Shown here one piece after another: positions 15,095 to 24,078 of a stretch of DNA of 64,000 nt (positions are counted from its first letter, which is position 1; each line of letters opens with the position of its first letter). The notes beneath the pieces were generated by a model. The model was given only the letters and a program-made list of their open reading frames with translations, was not told where the DNA came from and did not search any database. A program made the translations under genes and the position numbers. This DNA is from Pumilibacter intestinalis (GTDB lineage: Bacteria; Bacillota; Clostridia; Christensenellales; Pumilibacteraceae): assembly GCF_943193005.1 (NCBI RefSeq), contig NZ_CALPCH010000009.1, positions 44,570-108,569 of the forward strand. Reading direction: 5' to 3'.

Positions 15095-16747
15095 ATGAAG
15101 AAATCAAACCTACTTACGACAGTTGTTCTTGTTGCCGTATTGGCAATGTGCTGCGGTTTGCTCGCGGCTTGCGGCGACGAAAACACGCACACTCACACGT
15201 ACTCGACCGATTGGTCGAAAGACGCAAGCGGTCACTGGCACGTTGCTACTTGCGACGACCTCAAAGAAGGCGACAAAGACTATAAGAAAGATTTTGCCGC
15301 TCACGTTTGGGGCGACGATGACGAATGCGACGTTTGCAAATACGTAAAGGCGGCGGCTACGGAGATTACGCTTAACAAAACCGAGCTTGCGCTTAGTATA
15401 GCAAATACCGAGGATACTCTTACGGCTACGTTAAACGGCAGCGGTACAGTTGCTTGGACGTCTTCCGACGATACCGTAGTTCAGGTAGGAGAAGAAACGG
15501 GTGCTGTGGAGGCTCTCAAGCCCGGCACGGCAACCGTAACCGCCACGGTTACGGGTACCGAAGTTACGGCAACCTGCCAAGTTACCGTTGCCGACGCGTA
15601 CTATATAATCGGCGGAATGGATTCGGCTTGGAGTAAGGCGGGAGCTTTCGGCGGAAACTTTGCATATTTCATGCCGACCCAAACGGAAGGCATTTACAAG
15701 ACCGAAAGTTTTGAATTGCCCAAACTCGGTAATTTCCAGGTTGCGCCCGTAGGCAATATCTGCGTGGACGACAACGACGAAAACGTATGGTGGAAGCATG
15801 CGTTCAACGGCGATAACATAAATACGGACGATAAAGTGTTGAGCAATAAAAGCGGCAACATTGCAGTTGAAAAGCACGGAATGTACACGATTACCCTCGA
15901 CCTGACAGGTGAAAAAGCCGTAGTTTCGGGCGTTTGCGACGAGGAAATCGAAGACCCCGAAACCGAAACAATTTATTATCTGTTCGGCAGTATGAACAGC
16001 TGGCAGGTAGCTGACACGGTTGACGCGGCAGGCGAATATGTATTTACAAACAATCCCGACGGAACGATTACGCTGACAGTGGAAATGACAAGATACACCG
16101 AATTCAAAGTTTTGGCGGTGGGAATGAAATACAATATCGAGTACGCCGAGTCTGCAGTACCTCGCGATTTGATAGGCAAGAATGGTACCGCTACCGTCGA
16201 TACTGCATACAAACTCACATGGGTTGACGGGAAGACTAATATCTGCGTAGGTTTATCGGGTAAGTATACTTTCACGCTTGACCCCGACGGCGGCAAAAAC
16301 AACATTTTAAGCTATACCTTCGAGGCTACCGACAAGACCGAAACGGAGCCCGCAGTTCTCCATTATTTCATTAAGGGCGACGCTTTAACGGTTGAAAACG
16401 GTTGGAACGTGGGAACGGCTGAAGCGTATGAGTTAAAAGAAAGTTCCGAGTCTTCCGGCGAGTATACGATTACAATCGAGCTTAAAAACAGCGGCACGTT
16501 TATGTTTTGGTCATGCGCCGAAAATGGAGACGGCACTTATACGGACCAGGTAGATTATTATAACAAAGACACTATTACTACGCTTAACGCCGCAAACGAT
16601 TGCGTTACCGTTAGTAGCAGCAATTATGCTCCCACCGAAGCGGGCTGGTATACTATAACGCTTAATCCCGCCACCAAAACTTTAACCGTAAGCTATTCGG
16701 CAACAAATCCCGATGCGGGAGCTGCCACTGACAATCCTACGCTCTGA
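15095..16747 (+). CDS. Starch-binding-like surface lipoprotein
   Basis: The 550-residue protein starts with a lipoprotein signal peptide, lipobox LAAC with lipidated C26. A His/Asp-rich linker with a CxxC (DECDVCKY) follows, then a bacterial Ig-like domain (about 90-168; TEITLNKTELAL, VEALKPGTATVTA). Three similar modules begin YYIIGGMDSAW (about 169), YYLFGSMNSWQ (about 295) and HYFIKGDALTVENGW (about 425). This repeated aromatic pattern resembles SusE/SusF-type and related starch-binding modules. It probably sits on the outer face of the cell, binding starch or glycogen for the neighbouring amylase. It is first in the locus. The fold of the repeats is inferred, and no catalytic motif is seen. 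Confidence 0.65.
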   Translation: MKKSNLLTTVVLVAVLAMCCGLLAACGDENTHTHTYSTDWSKDASGHWHVATCDDLKEGDKDYKKDFAAHVWGDDDECDVCKYVKAAATEITLNKTELALSIANTEDTLTATLNGSGTVAWTSSDDTVVQVGEETGAVEALKPGTATVTATVTGTEVTATCQVTVADAYYIIGGMDSAWSKAGAFGGNFAYFMPTQTEGIYKTESFELPKLGNFQVAPVGNICVDDNDENVWWKHAFNGDNINTDDKVLSNKSGNIAVEKHGMYTITLDLTGEKAVVSGVCDEEIEDPETETIYYLFGSMNSWQVADTVDAAGEYVFTNNPDGTITLTVEMTRYTEFKVLAVGMKYNIEYAESAVPRDLIGKNGTATVDTAYKLTWVDGKTNICVGLSGKYTFTLDPDGGKNNILSYTFEATDKTETEPAVLHYFIKGDALTVENGWNVGTAEAYELKESSESSGEYTITIELKNSGTFMFWSCAENGDGTYTDQVDYYNKDTITTLNAANDCVTVSSSNYAPTEAGWYTITLNPATKTLTVSYSATNPDAGAATDNPTL

Positions 16748-16769
16748 GCGTAAATCATACTACAAGTTT

Positions 16770-16808
16770 CCGTACCGAGGACTTCGACTTGTTTCGGAGT
16801 CTTCGGCG
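16770..16808 (+). terminator. Imperfect hairpin between the two lipoprotein genes
   Basis: CCGAGGACTTCG and CGGAGTCTTCGG pair with G-U steps, but no strong T run follows. It may act as an attenuating or mRNA-stabilising hairpin that sets different levels of the two proteins. Confidence 0.4.
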
Positions 16809-16855
16809 CGGAATAATTTTGCGGATTAAACGGTTAATCGAATTTGGAGGGAATT

Positions 16856-19309
16856 ATGAGAAAGAGAAACTTGCTTTGCGTTATAGTGGCTGTTGTAATG
16901 CTGTTCGGCGGCGTTTTCACCGGATGTACGGTAAACGGCGGCGATAAAAAGCCCGGTACGGGCGACAATTCGGGCGGCAATTATACCGTTACCGAAGAAG
17001 CGGCATTGAAATACGAGCAAAATCTTACTTGGGGTGAAGAGAACCACCTATACATTCACTATTTGAGAGGGGCTCACTCCGAGAAGGAACACGGCAAAAC
17101 CAACAGTGCGGCGGCACCCGATTATTCCGCCCCGATATCTTCCGACGTTTACGGCGATTGGGGGCTTTGGGTGTGGGAATACGTGCCTACCAACAGCGAG
17201 GGCAGGGCGTTTTATCCGATGAAGATAGACGAGTCGGGCGCGGTTTACGATATCGACCTTACGGCAACGTATAACGACGGCGGCTGGGACAGCGTATCTT
17301 GCGAAAACAAGGGGCTTGAAATAGGATACGGCGAAGCGACTTGGCTGGGTATTCAGATATTCTCGCAAGACAGCCGCATTAACGGCGCGGGCTTTTGGGT
17401 AAACGACGGCGGCGACGTGTATCTGGAATTGACGGCGGCAAAACGCGACAAGGGAGATTATCATTGGTTCGTTCGTCAGAGCGAAGTGCAAGACGGCAAC
17501 GACCGCTTTTCGGACGCGGACGTAAATGACCCTTACGCGGGAATTCCCGCGGGTTCGGCAATCACCAAGTACGACGTGATATCCGATAAGGGAAACAACA
17601 ACGTATACGCGCAACAAGCCGTAGCGGAAGGTTGGGAAGAAAACAGCGTAGGCTATCAAATATTCATTGCCTCGTTTGCGGATAGCAACGGCGACGGAAT
17701 GGGCGATTTGAGAGGCATTATAAACAAGCTCGATTATCTTTCCGCCCTCGGCGTGGATACGCTTTGGCTTACTCCTTTTCAGCACTCCAATTCCTATCAC
17801 GGCTACGATATCATGGATTACTTTACGGTAGACCCGCGCTTCGGCACGCTCGACGATTACAGGGAGTTGCTTTACAAGGCGCACCGAAAGGGCATGAAAG
17901 TTGTGATGGATTTCGTTTTGAACCATACCTCGCTTTCAAACCCTTGGTTTACGAAATCGCAGAACCTCGTAAAAGAAACGGTAACGCTACCAAACGGCAG
18001 CAAGAAAGAAATCGATTACCGCAATTTCTACACTTGGCAGAACGAAGAATATATAAAGAGCATAGACGAGAGCACTCAAGAGGGGCGCAGAGCAAAGAAG
18101 CAGTGGTTTAAGGACGCCAACGGATATTATTTCTTTTCCAGTTTCGGCTCTTCCATGCCCGAATTGAATTTCGACAATCAGGCTACGCGCGACGCGATAC
18201 TCGAGGTTGCTTTGTATTGGATGAGTTTCGGGCTTGACGGTTTTCGTCTTGACGCTGTAAAGCACATCTATATGGCGAACGAAAATCCCAACCATTCCGA
18301 TTGGATAGTAAAAGACAGCGACGAAGAAAACGACGCCGATTATTCGTTCGATATGAATAAAAACGCGCATTTCTTCATGGAGTTCAACGCAAAGCTCAAA
18401 GCGACCTATCCCAACGCGATTTTGATAGGCGAAAATTTCAACGGCGACCCCGCTTATCTTGCGGGACTTTACGGCGGCTTGGATTCGCAGTTTAATTTCA
18501 ACTGGTATTACGATACGACGTCGGCTTTGAATAAAATCGCGAGCGGCGAACAGGATTACGCGGCGAAAATTTTGAACCAGTACGACGCCGCACAGTTCAA
18601 TTTCTCGCAGTACCGCAAAGATTATATCGACGGCGTGTTTACCTCTAACCACGATATTCAGCGCGCCCGCGACAGATTGAACGCAACGGATACGGGCGAG
18701 GGAGTTCCTCTTTCCTCCGTGCGCGGCGACGAGGCTTGGAATTCGTCCGAAGGACTCGCAAAACTTTGGGCGGGACTGTCTTTGACCGTTCCCGGCATAA
18801 CGTGGATTTACAACGGCGACGAGCTCGGGATGTTCGGCTCGAAAACGCCTAATCCCGCAGGCGACAGCGCGGGGCATGAGGATAGGTGGTATCGTCAGCC
18901 CATGAAATGGTCGAAGGAGTTTGACGAAAGCGGCGACAACTGCAAATATCTTATCGGCTTTAACGACTACACGATGACGTGGGACGCTCTAAACGCTCAG
19001 CTCGACGGAGTGAAAGAGCAGACCGCAGACCAAAATTCGATATACTCCGTTTACAAGGAACTCATAAAAATTCGCAAAGAAAATCCCGCTCTTGCAAGAG
19101 GCAAAGTGGTTTCGCACACCGCAAAAGGCAATGTGGTTTGCTATTCGGTAAAGGACGCCACAAGCGAAATTCTCGTGTATGTGAACGCTTGCGCCACGCC
19201 GCAAGCCGCAAACTACTCGCTTCCGAGCGGTGCGGAGCTTCTTTACGGAAGCGGCTTAGCGGACTCTAAAGTGCCGTCTATGTCTATACAAATTTACAAT
19301 GTTAAATAA
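16856..19309 (+). CDS. Surface-anchored GH13 alpha-amylase/pullulanase-type lipoprotein
   Basis: ATG 16856 follows TTGGAGGG. The 817-residue protein has a lipoprotein signal with lipobox TGC at C24. An N-terminal module (about 55-215; YIHYLRGAHSEKEHG, WGLWVWEYVP) resembles the CBM41 pullulanase starch-binding domain. The GH13 catalytic barrel starts near 265 (YQIFIASFADSNGDGMGDLRGI) with DFVLNHT, GFRLDAVKH (nucleophile D466), IGENF (acid E526) and TSNHD (D600). A C-terminal beta domain closes the chain. It cuts alpha-1,4 (and perhaps 1,6) links in starch at the cell surface, feeding the solute-binding protein encoded at 21090. The exact GH13 subfamily and product size cannot be settled by eye. 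Confidence 0.88.
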   Translation: MRKRNLLCVIVAVVMLFGGVFTGCTVNGGDKKPGTGDNSGGNYTVTEEAALKYEQNLTWGEENHLYIHYLRGAHSEKEHGKTNSAAAPDYSAPISSDVYGDWGLWVWEYVPTNSEGRAFYPMKIDESGAVYDIDLTATYNDGGWDSVSCENKGLEIGYGEATWLGIQIFSQDSRINGAGFWVNDGGDVYLELTAAKRDKGDYHWFVRQSEVQDGNDRFSDADVNDPYAGIPAGSAITKYDVISDKGNNNVYAQQAVAEGWEENSVGYQIFIASFADSNGDGMGDLRGIINKLDYLSALGVDTLWLTPFQHSNSYHGYDIMDYFTVDPRFGTLDDYRELLYKAHRKGMKVVMDFVLNHTSLSNPWFTKSQNLVKETVTLPNGSKKEIDYRNFYTWQNEEYIKSIDESTQEGRRAKKQWFKDANGYYFFSSFGSSMPELNFDNQATRDAILEVALYWMSFGLDGFRLDAVKHIYMANENPNHSDWIVKDSDEENDADYSFDMNKNAHFFMEFNAKLKATYPNAILIGENFNGDPAYLAGLYGGLDSQFNFNWYYDTTSALNKIASGEQDYAAKILNQYDAAQFNFSQYRKDYIDGVFTSNHDIQRARDRLNATDTGEGVPLSSVRGDEAWNSSEGLAKLWAGLSLTVPGITWIYNGDELGMFGSKTPNPAGDSAGHEDRWYRQPMKWSKEFDESGDNCKYLIGFNDYTMTWDALNAQLDGVKEQTADQNSIYSVYKELIKIRKENPALARGKVVSHTAKGNVVCYSVKDATSEILVYVNACATPQAANYSLPSGAELLYGSGLADSKVPSMSIQIYNVK

Positions 19310-19324
19310 GGGGGGCGAACCGAA

Positions 19325-20224
19325 ATGAAAAAGATACTGACTTTGGTTCTCGCAAGCATACTTTTAACGGGCGGCTCTGCCGCGGCGGTTGCGCTGAAAG
19401 CAAAAGCCGAAGCGTTGCCCGAGGCGCAGTCGGCAACGGTTGCAACGGAACAAAGCAAATTGTACTTGGTTCCCGGCACATATATGCTTGACGGCGTGAA
19501 AGCAGAAAACTCCGTTAGCGCCGGAGCTACCAAACTTACGGCGGAAGAATGCGCCGAAATCTTGACGGATAACGCGTATTTGTGCACTCTTTCGGCGGGC
19601 GAGGCTCTTCCCGTGCCCGCGAGCGACAGGGTGGATAAAAACGGCGAGCCGTATACGTTTAACGGTTGGTGGTCGATTGTGAACGCAACCGTTACGTATT
19701 TCGACAAAATGCCCGAACTTTCCGAAACGCTCTATCTTTACGCCGATTGGCGTGCGGAGCTGTCGCAACGCAAAGACCCCGTAATTCCCGACGAGAGCAC
19801 GGTTGCCGTTCCCTCCAACTACATGTCCATAAAACGCGCGGCGACGGGCAAAGAGGAAATCGTAACATTGCGAATAAGCGGCACCGACGACGTAAACGCC
19901 GATACGCTCGGATATTACAAACCCGTTCAACTTTATAACGATTGGTTCGAACTTAACCCCGGCGACGTTATCACCGTTTATGCGGCTGGATTGGGCGGAG
20001 AAGAACAAACGCAAGCCGCTCCGCTCGACGTTGCGGGAAATCGCATCACGTTTGAAAACAGTACCGAAAATGCCAACAATACGGGAACGTATTTGAAATT
20101 GGACGCAAACGACTCTCGGGCTCTCGTTTACAGGGCAACGCAGAAAACTCGCGCATTCAGAATATACGTGAAGTTCAAGTCGAAGGGCGCGGAAATGTTG
20201 GTGTATATGGAGCCGAAAAACTAA
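19325..20224 (+). CDS. Secreted protein of the starch locus with a B-repeat
   Basis: The 299-residue protein starts with a signal peptide (KKILTLVLASILLTGGSAAAVA, cleavage likely near 25-30) without a lipobox. Residues about 85-135 contain one InlB/Listeria-Bacteroides-type repeat (YTFNGWWSI to LYLYADW), common in surface proteins of anaerobes. The C-terminal 140 residues look beta-rich (EEIVTLRISGTDD, GDVITVYAAGLGG) and are unrecognised. It sits between the amylase and the regulator, so a role in binding or presenting substrate is likely but unproven. The start has a G-rich ribosome binding site (AAGGGGGGCG). Confidence 0.6.
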   Translation: MKKILTLVLASILLTGGSAAAVALKAKAEALPEAQSATVATEQSKLYLVPGTYMLDGVKAENSVSAGATKLTAEECAEILTDNAYLCTLSAGEALPVPASDRVDKNGEPYTFNGWWSIVNATVTYFDKMPELSETLYLYADWRAELSQRKDPVIPDESTVAVPSNYMSIKRAATGKEEIVTLRISGTDDVNADTLGYYKPVQLYNDWFELNPGDVITVYAAGLGGEEQTQAAPLDVAGNRITFENSTENANNTGTYLKLDANDSRALVYRATQKTRAFRIYVKFKSKGAEMLVYMEPKN

Positions 20225-20230
20225 CCGCGC

Positions 20231-21028
20231 ATGGAAAAACTTACGATTAAAGATATTGCGCGGCTTGCGGGAGTGTCGGTTGCAACCGTTTCTTACATAA
20301 TAAACGGTAAAAACGCGGAAAGGTACACTGCGGACACTAAGCAAAAGGTTTTGCAAATCGTAAACTTATATAATTTTCAGCCTTCTCGAATAGCGCAGTC
20401 TTTCGCATTGAGCAAAAGCAACAACGTAATCATTCTATCCGAAAAATACGAATCCGTTTTGCAAAAAGCCGAAAGTTACGATTTTTTGAGATTGTTCGGA
20501 AACGCGTTCGAAAGACTGGGCTACAACCTCATTATACGCACTTATTTGGAGAATACCAAAATCGACACGGCGGACGCCATAATTTGCATGGGCGTGGAAG
20601 AGGACAGGTTTCTCAAGCTCGCGCGTGAAAACTTTGTTCCGCTTTTATCCGTAGACGGAATAATACACGACGAGTTGTTCTTTCAAATCGTTCAGGATTT
20701 CGGCTATGTGGTAGAGTGCGCCGAGAAAAAGTTCGGCAAGAATAATTTCGCGTTGGTGCTCGTGGATATGTACAATCAAGCCGTGAAGGACGAGTTGAGC
20801 AAACTGCCGTGCGAAGTGATTTTTATCGGCGACGACCAAGTTCGCGGCTTGACGGGGTGCAACATAGTTACGGTAAACGCATCACTTTACAAGTTGTGCG
20901 GCGAGTATAACGAAAATATTCTCTTGATACCCGCCAACACGGAAAGAAAGGTTAACGCGCTTGTGGACTGTTTTTACAAGGCTACCGAGAGAGTGCAGGG
21001 CGTTTGTCATACCGTAAGGGTAAGGTAA
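20231..21028 (+). CDS. LacI-family regulator of the starch locus, shortened sensor domain
   Basis: Residues 1-60 are a clear LacI helix-turn-helix and hinge (TIKDIARLAGVSVATVSYIING, with the asparagine of the NP/NG turn). The periplasmic-binding-like sensor domain is short: 265 residues in all against the usual 330-340, with weak similarity to the standard core and no typical C-terminal QP/SxxD sugar-binding pattern. It starts 6 bases after the previous stop without an obvious ribosome binding site, so translation is probably coupled. It likely controls the locus through the TTAAACrGTTAA sites at 14976 and 16826; effector unknown. Confidence 0.8.
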   Translation: MEKLTIKDIARLAGVSVATVSYIINGKNAERYTADTKQKVLQIVNLYNFQPSRIAQSFALSKSNNVIILSEKYESVLQKAESYDFLRLFGNAFERLGYNLIIRTYLENTKIDTADAIICMGVEEDRFLKLARENFVPLLSVDGIIHDELFFQIVQDFGYVVECAEKKFGKNNFALVLVDMYNQAVKDELSKLPCEVIFIGDDQVRGLTGCNIVTVNASLYKLCGEYNENILLIPANTERKVNALVDCFYKATERVQGVCHTVRVR

Positions 21029-21089
21029 TCCGTAGTAATAACAGATTGAGCGGTGAAAAAAATCAATTGACTTTTTATGGAGGTATATT

Positions 21090-22340
21090 ATGAAAAAGTT
21101 TGCTTCTTTTATTGTTTGCCTTATACTCGCAATGAGTGCCGTGCTCGGCTTAACGGCGTGCGGAGTGAGTAAAGATGCCGTAGTGATATGGGCGGCGGAG
21201 GAAGAAAAAGCTCTTATGGAAACGCTCGTGAGCGAGTTCAAAGCGGCGAACCCCGACGTGGAAGAGGATATCAAAGTGGTGGTGCAAAGCGTGTGGAACG
21301 CGCAAAGCGTTGTGGCGAAAGACCCCGAAGCGGCGGCGGACGTTATCATGATACCGCACGACCAAGTGGGCATAATGGCAAAGCAGGGCTTGCTCGCCGA
21401 AATTCGCGACGGCACTTCCGCCACGTTTGCGACGGACATCAAAACTCTGAACGCGCCCGCCACGGTGCAACAGGCTACGTACGACGGAAAAGTGTACGGT
21501 TTTCCGCTCACAATGGACACCTACATACTTTATTACGACAATACGATTTTTACCGATGCCGATACCGTAAAGAGCGTTGACTCCATGCTTGCGTTCGATA
21601 TGCCGAATATTCCCGACAGGGACGAAAAAGCGGCGGCGTTCGGGTTCCGTATCGAGGACGGATTTTATTTGAATATGGGATTTTTCGCCATGGGGTGCAC
21701 GCTTTACGGCGAAAACGGCGACGACGTAACGGCTTGCGACTGGAACAACGCCGACGGCTTGAAATTTATGAAATACGCGGCGGAGAACTTCCGCATGAGC
21801 GGAAAGAAATTCAAATCGGGCGACGTGAGCAATCTTGCGAGCGCAGTGCTCAATCATCGCCAAGGCGCATGTATTTCGGGCGGCTGGGAAATGCAGGATA
21901 CTTTCAAAAACGCCGCGCACATAAGTTACACGACTCTCCCGAGCATTACGGTAGACGGCGACGAAAAACAGCTCGTATCTTTTTCAAACAGCAAATTGTA
22001 CGCGGTGAACAACCGTTCTAAGTATAAGGGAACGGCTTCGCGCCTTGCGGCGTTCGTCACGAGCGAAGAATGTCAACTCCGTTTTGCGAGCGACAGGGGA
22101 TACTATCCCACAAACTTGAATGCGCAGAGTAGCGAGAGCGTGACGGGAAACGCGTTCTTTCAAGTAATACGCGCGCAACTCGATAATTCGGTACCCGTTC
22201 CCGTTATTCCCGAAATCTCGCGCTACTGGGAGCCTGCCAAAACGCTCGGAACCTCGTTATACAACGGCTCTCTCAAAGGCGACGACGCGAGCTTGCAAGC
22301 TGCGCTCGACAAGTTTGTTGCGAGTTTGCGGCAAGATTAG
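21090..22340 (+). CDS. Maltodextrin-type ABC transporter solute-binding lipoprotein
   Basis: The start has ATGGAGG 10 bases upstream. The 416-residue protein has lipobox LTAC (C24) and the family 1 solute-binding fold: VVIWAAEEEKALMETLVSEF (first strand and helix), DVIMIPHDQVGIMAKQGLLAEI, YGFPLTMDTYILYYD and a C-terminal PVIPEISRYWEPAKTLG motif typical of MalE-like proteins. It captures malto-oligosaccharides at the membrane and hands them to the two permeases encoded at 27730 and 29226. Substrate is inferred from the surrounding enzymes. Confidence 0.9.
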   Translation: MKKFASFIVCLILAMSAVLGLTACGVSKDAVVIWAAEEEKALMETLVSEFKAANPDVEEDIKVVVQSVWNAQSVVAKDPEAAADVIMIPHDQVGIMAKQGLLAEIRDGTSATFATDIKTLNAPATVQQATYDGKVYGFPLTMDTYILYYDNTIFTDADTVKSVDSMLAFDMPNIPDRDEKAAAFGFRIEDGFYLNMGFFAMGCTLYGENGDDVTACDWNNADGLKFMKYAAENFRMSGKKFKSGDVSNLASAVLNHRQGACISGGWEMQDTFKNAAHISYTTLPSITVDGDEKQLVSFSNSKLYAVNNRSKYKGTASRLAAFVTSEECQLRFASDRGYYPTNLNAQSSESVTGNAFFQVIRAQLDNSVPVPVIPEISRYWEPAKTLGTSLYNGSLKGDDASLQAALDKFVASLRQD

Positions 22341-22380
22341 TTGTATGCGATTTTAACGCGTTCGCTTAACCGAGGAGAAT

Positions 22381-24078
22381 ATGAACGAATACGCTATTTA
22401 CCACCGACCCGAAAGCGAATACGCCTACGCGCTCGATAATCGAACGCTTCGCATTGTTCTGCGAGTGGCGGAAAACGAGCGGTTGCAAGCGGTAGAACTG
22501 TTATACAACAATAAATACGACTTTACCGAGCGCAGGAATACGGTAGAGATGAAACTTTGCGCGAGCGACGGCGTATTCGCTTATTACGGCGTAAACGTAA
22601 CGCTTGCCGACGTGCGCTTTGCTTATATCTTCAAGATAAAAGAAAAGGGCAAGACGTATTACTATTCGGAAAACGGACTGACGGAAAGTTACGATTTTGC
22701 GCTTGCCTATTACGACTTTTTTCAATTTCCGTTTATCAATCCGTCCGACACGGTAAAACGCATACCGTGGACGGCGAGCGCGGTGTTCTATCAGATTTTC
22801 GTCGACCGTTTTTGCCGCGGGAATTTTACCAAAGACGACGGGTATATAACGCAAAAGTGGGAAGAAATTCCCACCGCAAAATCGTACTGCGGCGGCGACT
22901 TAAAGGGCATAACGCAAAAGCTCGACTATCTTGCGGATACGGGCATAAACGCCTTGTATCTCACGCCTGTGTTTACGGCGAACAGCAATCACAAATACAA
23001 TATCTCGAGTTACGAAATTGTCGATTCCTCGTTCGGCTCGCTCGGCGATTTGTGCGATTTGTTGGACGAAGCGCACGCGCGAGGTATGCGGGTGATACTC
23101 GACGCGGTGTTCAATCATTGCGACTGCACGCACAAATATTTTGCGGACGTAATGCAAAAGGGGCGGGAGTCGGAATATTACGATTGGTTTATGATTGACG
23201 GCGATTCGCCCGACCTCGAAAAGGGCAACTACGCGCACTTTGCCGACTGCAAGTATATGCCCAAATGGAACACGAACAATTCCGCCGTGCGGCAGTATCT
23301 TATCGGCATTGCGGTATCGTATCTGAACACGGGGTTCGACGGCTTGCGTTTGGACGTTGCCGACGAGGTGTCGCACACCATGTGGCGGGAGTTGCGCGAA
23401 GCGGTGAAAGCGATTAAGCCCGACGCGCTTATACTCGGCGAGGTGTGGCACGAGAACACTCACTATTTGCGCGGCGACGAATTCGACGGCGTGATGAATT
23501 ACCGCGTGCAAAAGGCGTTTATCGACTATTTCGCTTGCGGCAAAATCACGGCGAAAGAGGCGGCAAACAAACTCAACCGCGTGCTCATGCAAAATTTCGA
23601 GCAAGTCAACGCAATGATGCTCAACTTTTTGGACAATCACGACACGCCGCGCTTTCTGCGCTTTTGCGGCGGGGATAAAGACAGGTTGCTTGCGGCGTTA
23701 TGCGCGCTCGTGCTTTTTCCGGGAATGCCGTGTATCTTTTACGGCACCGAACTGCCGCTCGACGGCGGGGGCGACCCCGACTGCCGCCGCACATTCGATT
23801 GGACTTTTTCAAGTCAAGACGAGGAGTATTTTTCGCGGTACAAACAAATTCTTGCGCTGAAAAAAGAAGCGTGCGCACAGAACGGAAACACGGAAATCGG
23901 AGCGAAAAACGGCTTGCTTATAATTGTGCGAGAGAGTGCGTGCGAGCGGCTTACGGCGGTATTCAACACGGAAACGGCGCGTTCGTTTGCGTGCGCGGGA
24001 GAATTGCTGTACGGGCAAAATTACGACGGCAAAACTCTCGGTTCGAACGGTGTATTTGTTTTTAAGGAGAAAAAGTAA
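22381..24078 (+). CDS. Cytoplasmic GH13 neopullulanase/cyclomaltodextrinase-type glycosidase
   Basis: GAGGAG precedes ATG 22381 and there is no signal peptide. In the 565-residue protein an N-terminal CBM34-like domain (about 1-125) precedes the GH13 barrel: YQIFVDRFCRGN, DAVFNH, GLRLDVADE (nucleophile D325), LGEVWH (acid E354) and LDNHDT (D421). This domain order marks the GH13_20 group, which cuts maltodextrins, cyclodextrins and pullulan inside the cell. It overlaps the start of the phosphorylase gene by one base, so the two are translationally coupled. Confidence 0.9.
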   Translation: MNEYAIYHRPESEYAYALDNRTLRIVLRVAENERLQAVELLYNNKYDFTERRNTVEMKLCASDGVFAYYGVNVTLADVRFAYIFKIKEKGKTYYYSENGLTESYDFALAYYDFFQFPFINPSDTVKRIPWTASAVFYQIFVDRFCRGNFTKDDGYITQKWEEIPTAKSYCGGDLKGITQKLDYLADTGINALYLTPVFTANSNHKYNISSYEIVDSSFGSLGDLCDLLDEAHARGMRVILDAVFNHCDCTHKYFADVMQKGRESEYYDWFMIDGDSPDLEKGNYAHFADCKYMPKWNTNNSAVRQYLIGIAVSYLNTGFDGLRLDVADEVSHTMWRELREAVKAIKPDALILGEVWHENTHYLRGDEFDGVMNYRVQKAFIDYFACGKITAKEAANKLNRVLMQNFEQVNAMMLNFLDNHDTPRFLRFCGGDKDRLLAALCALVLFPGMPCIFYGTELPLDGGGDPDCRRTFDWTFSSQDEEYFSRYKQILALKKEACAQNGNTEIGAKNGLLIIVRESACERLTAVFNTETARSFACAGELLYGQNYDGKTLGSNGVFVFKEKK

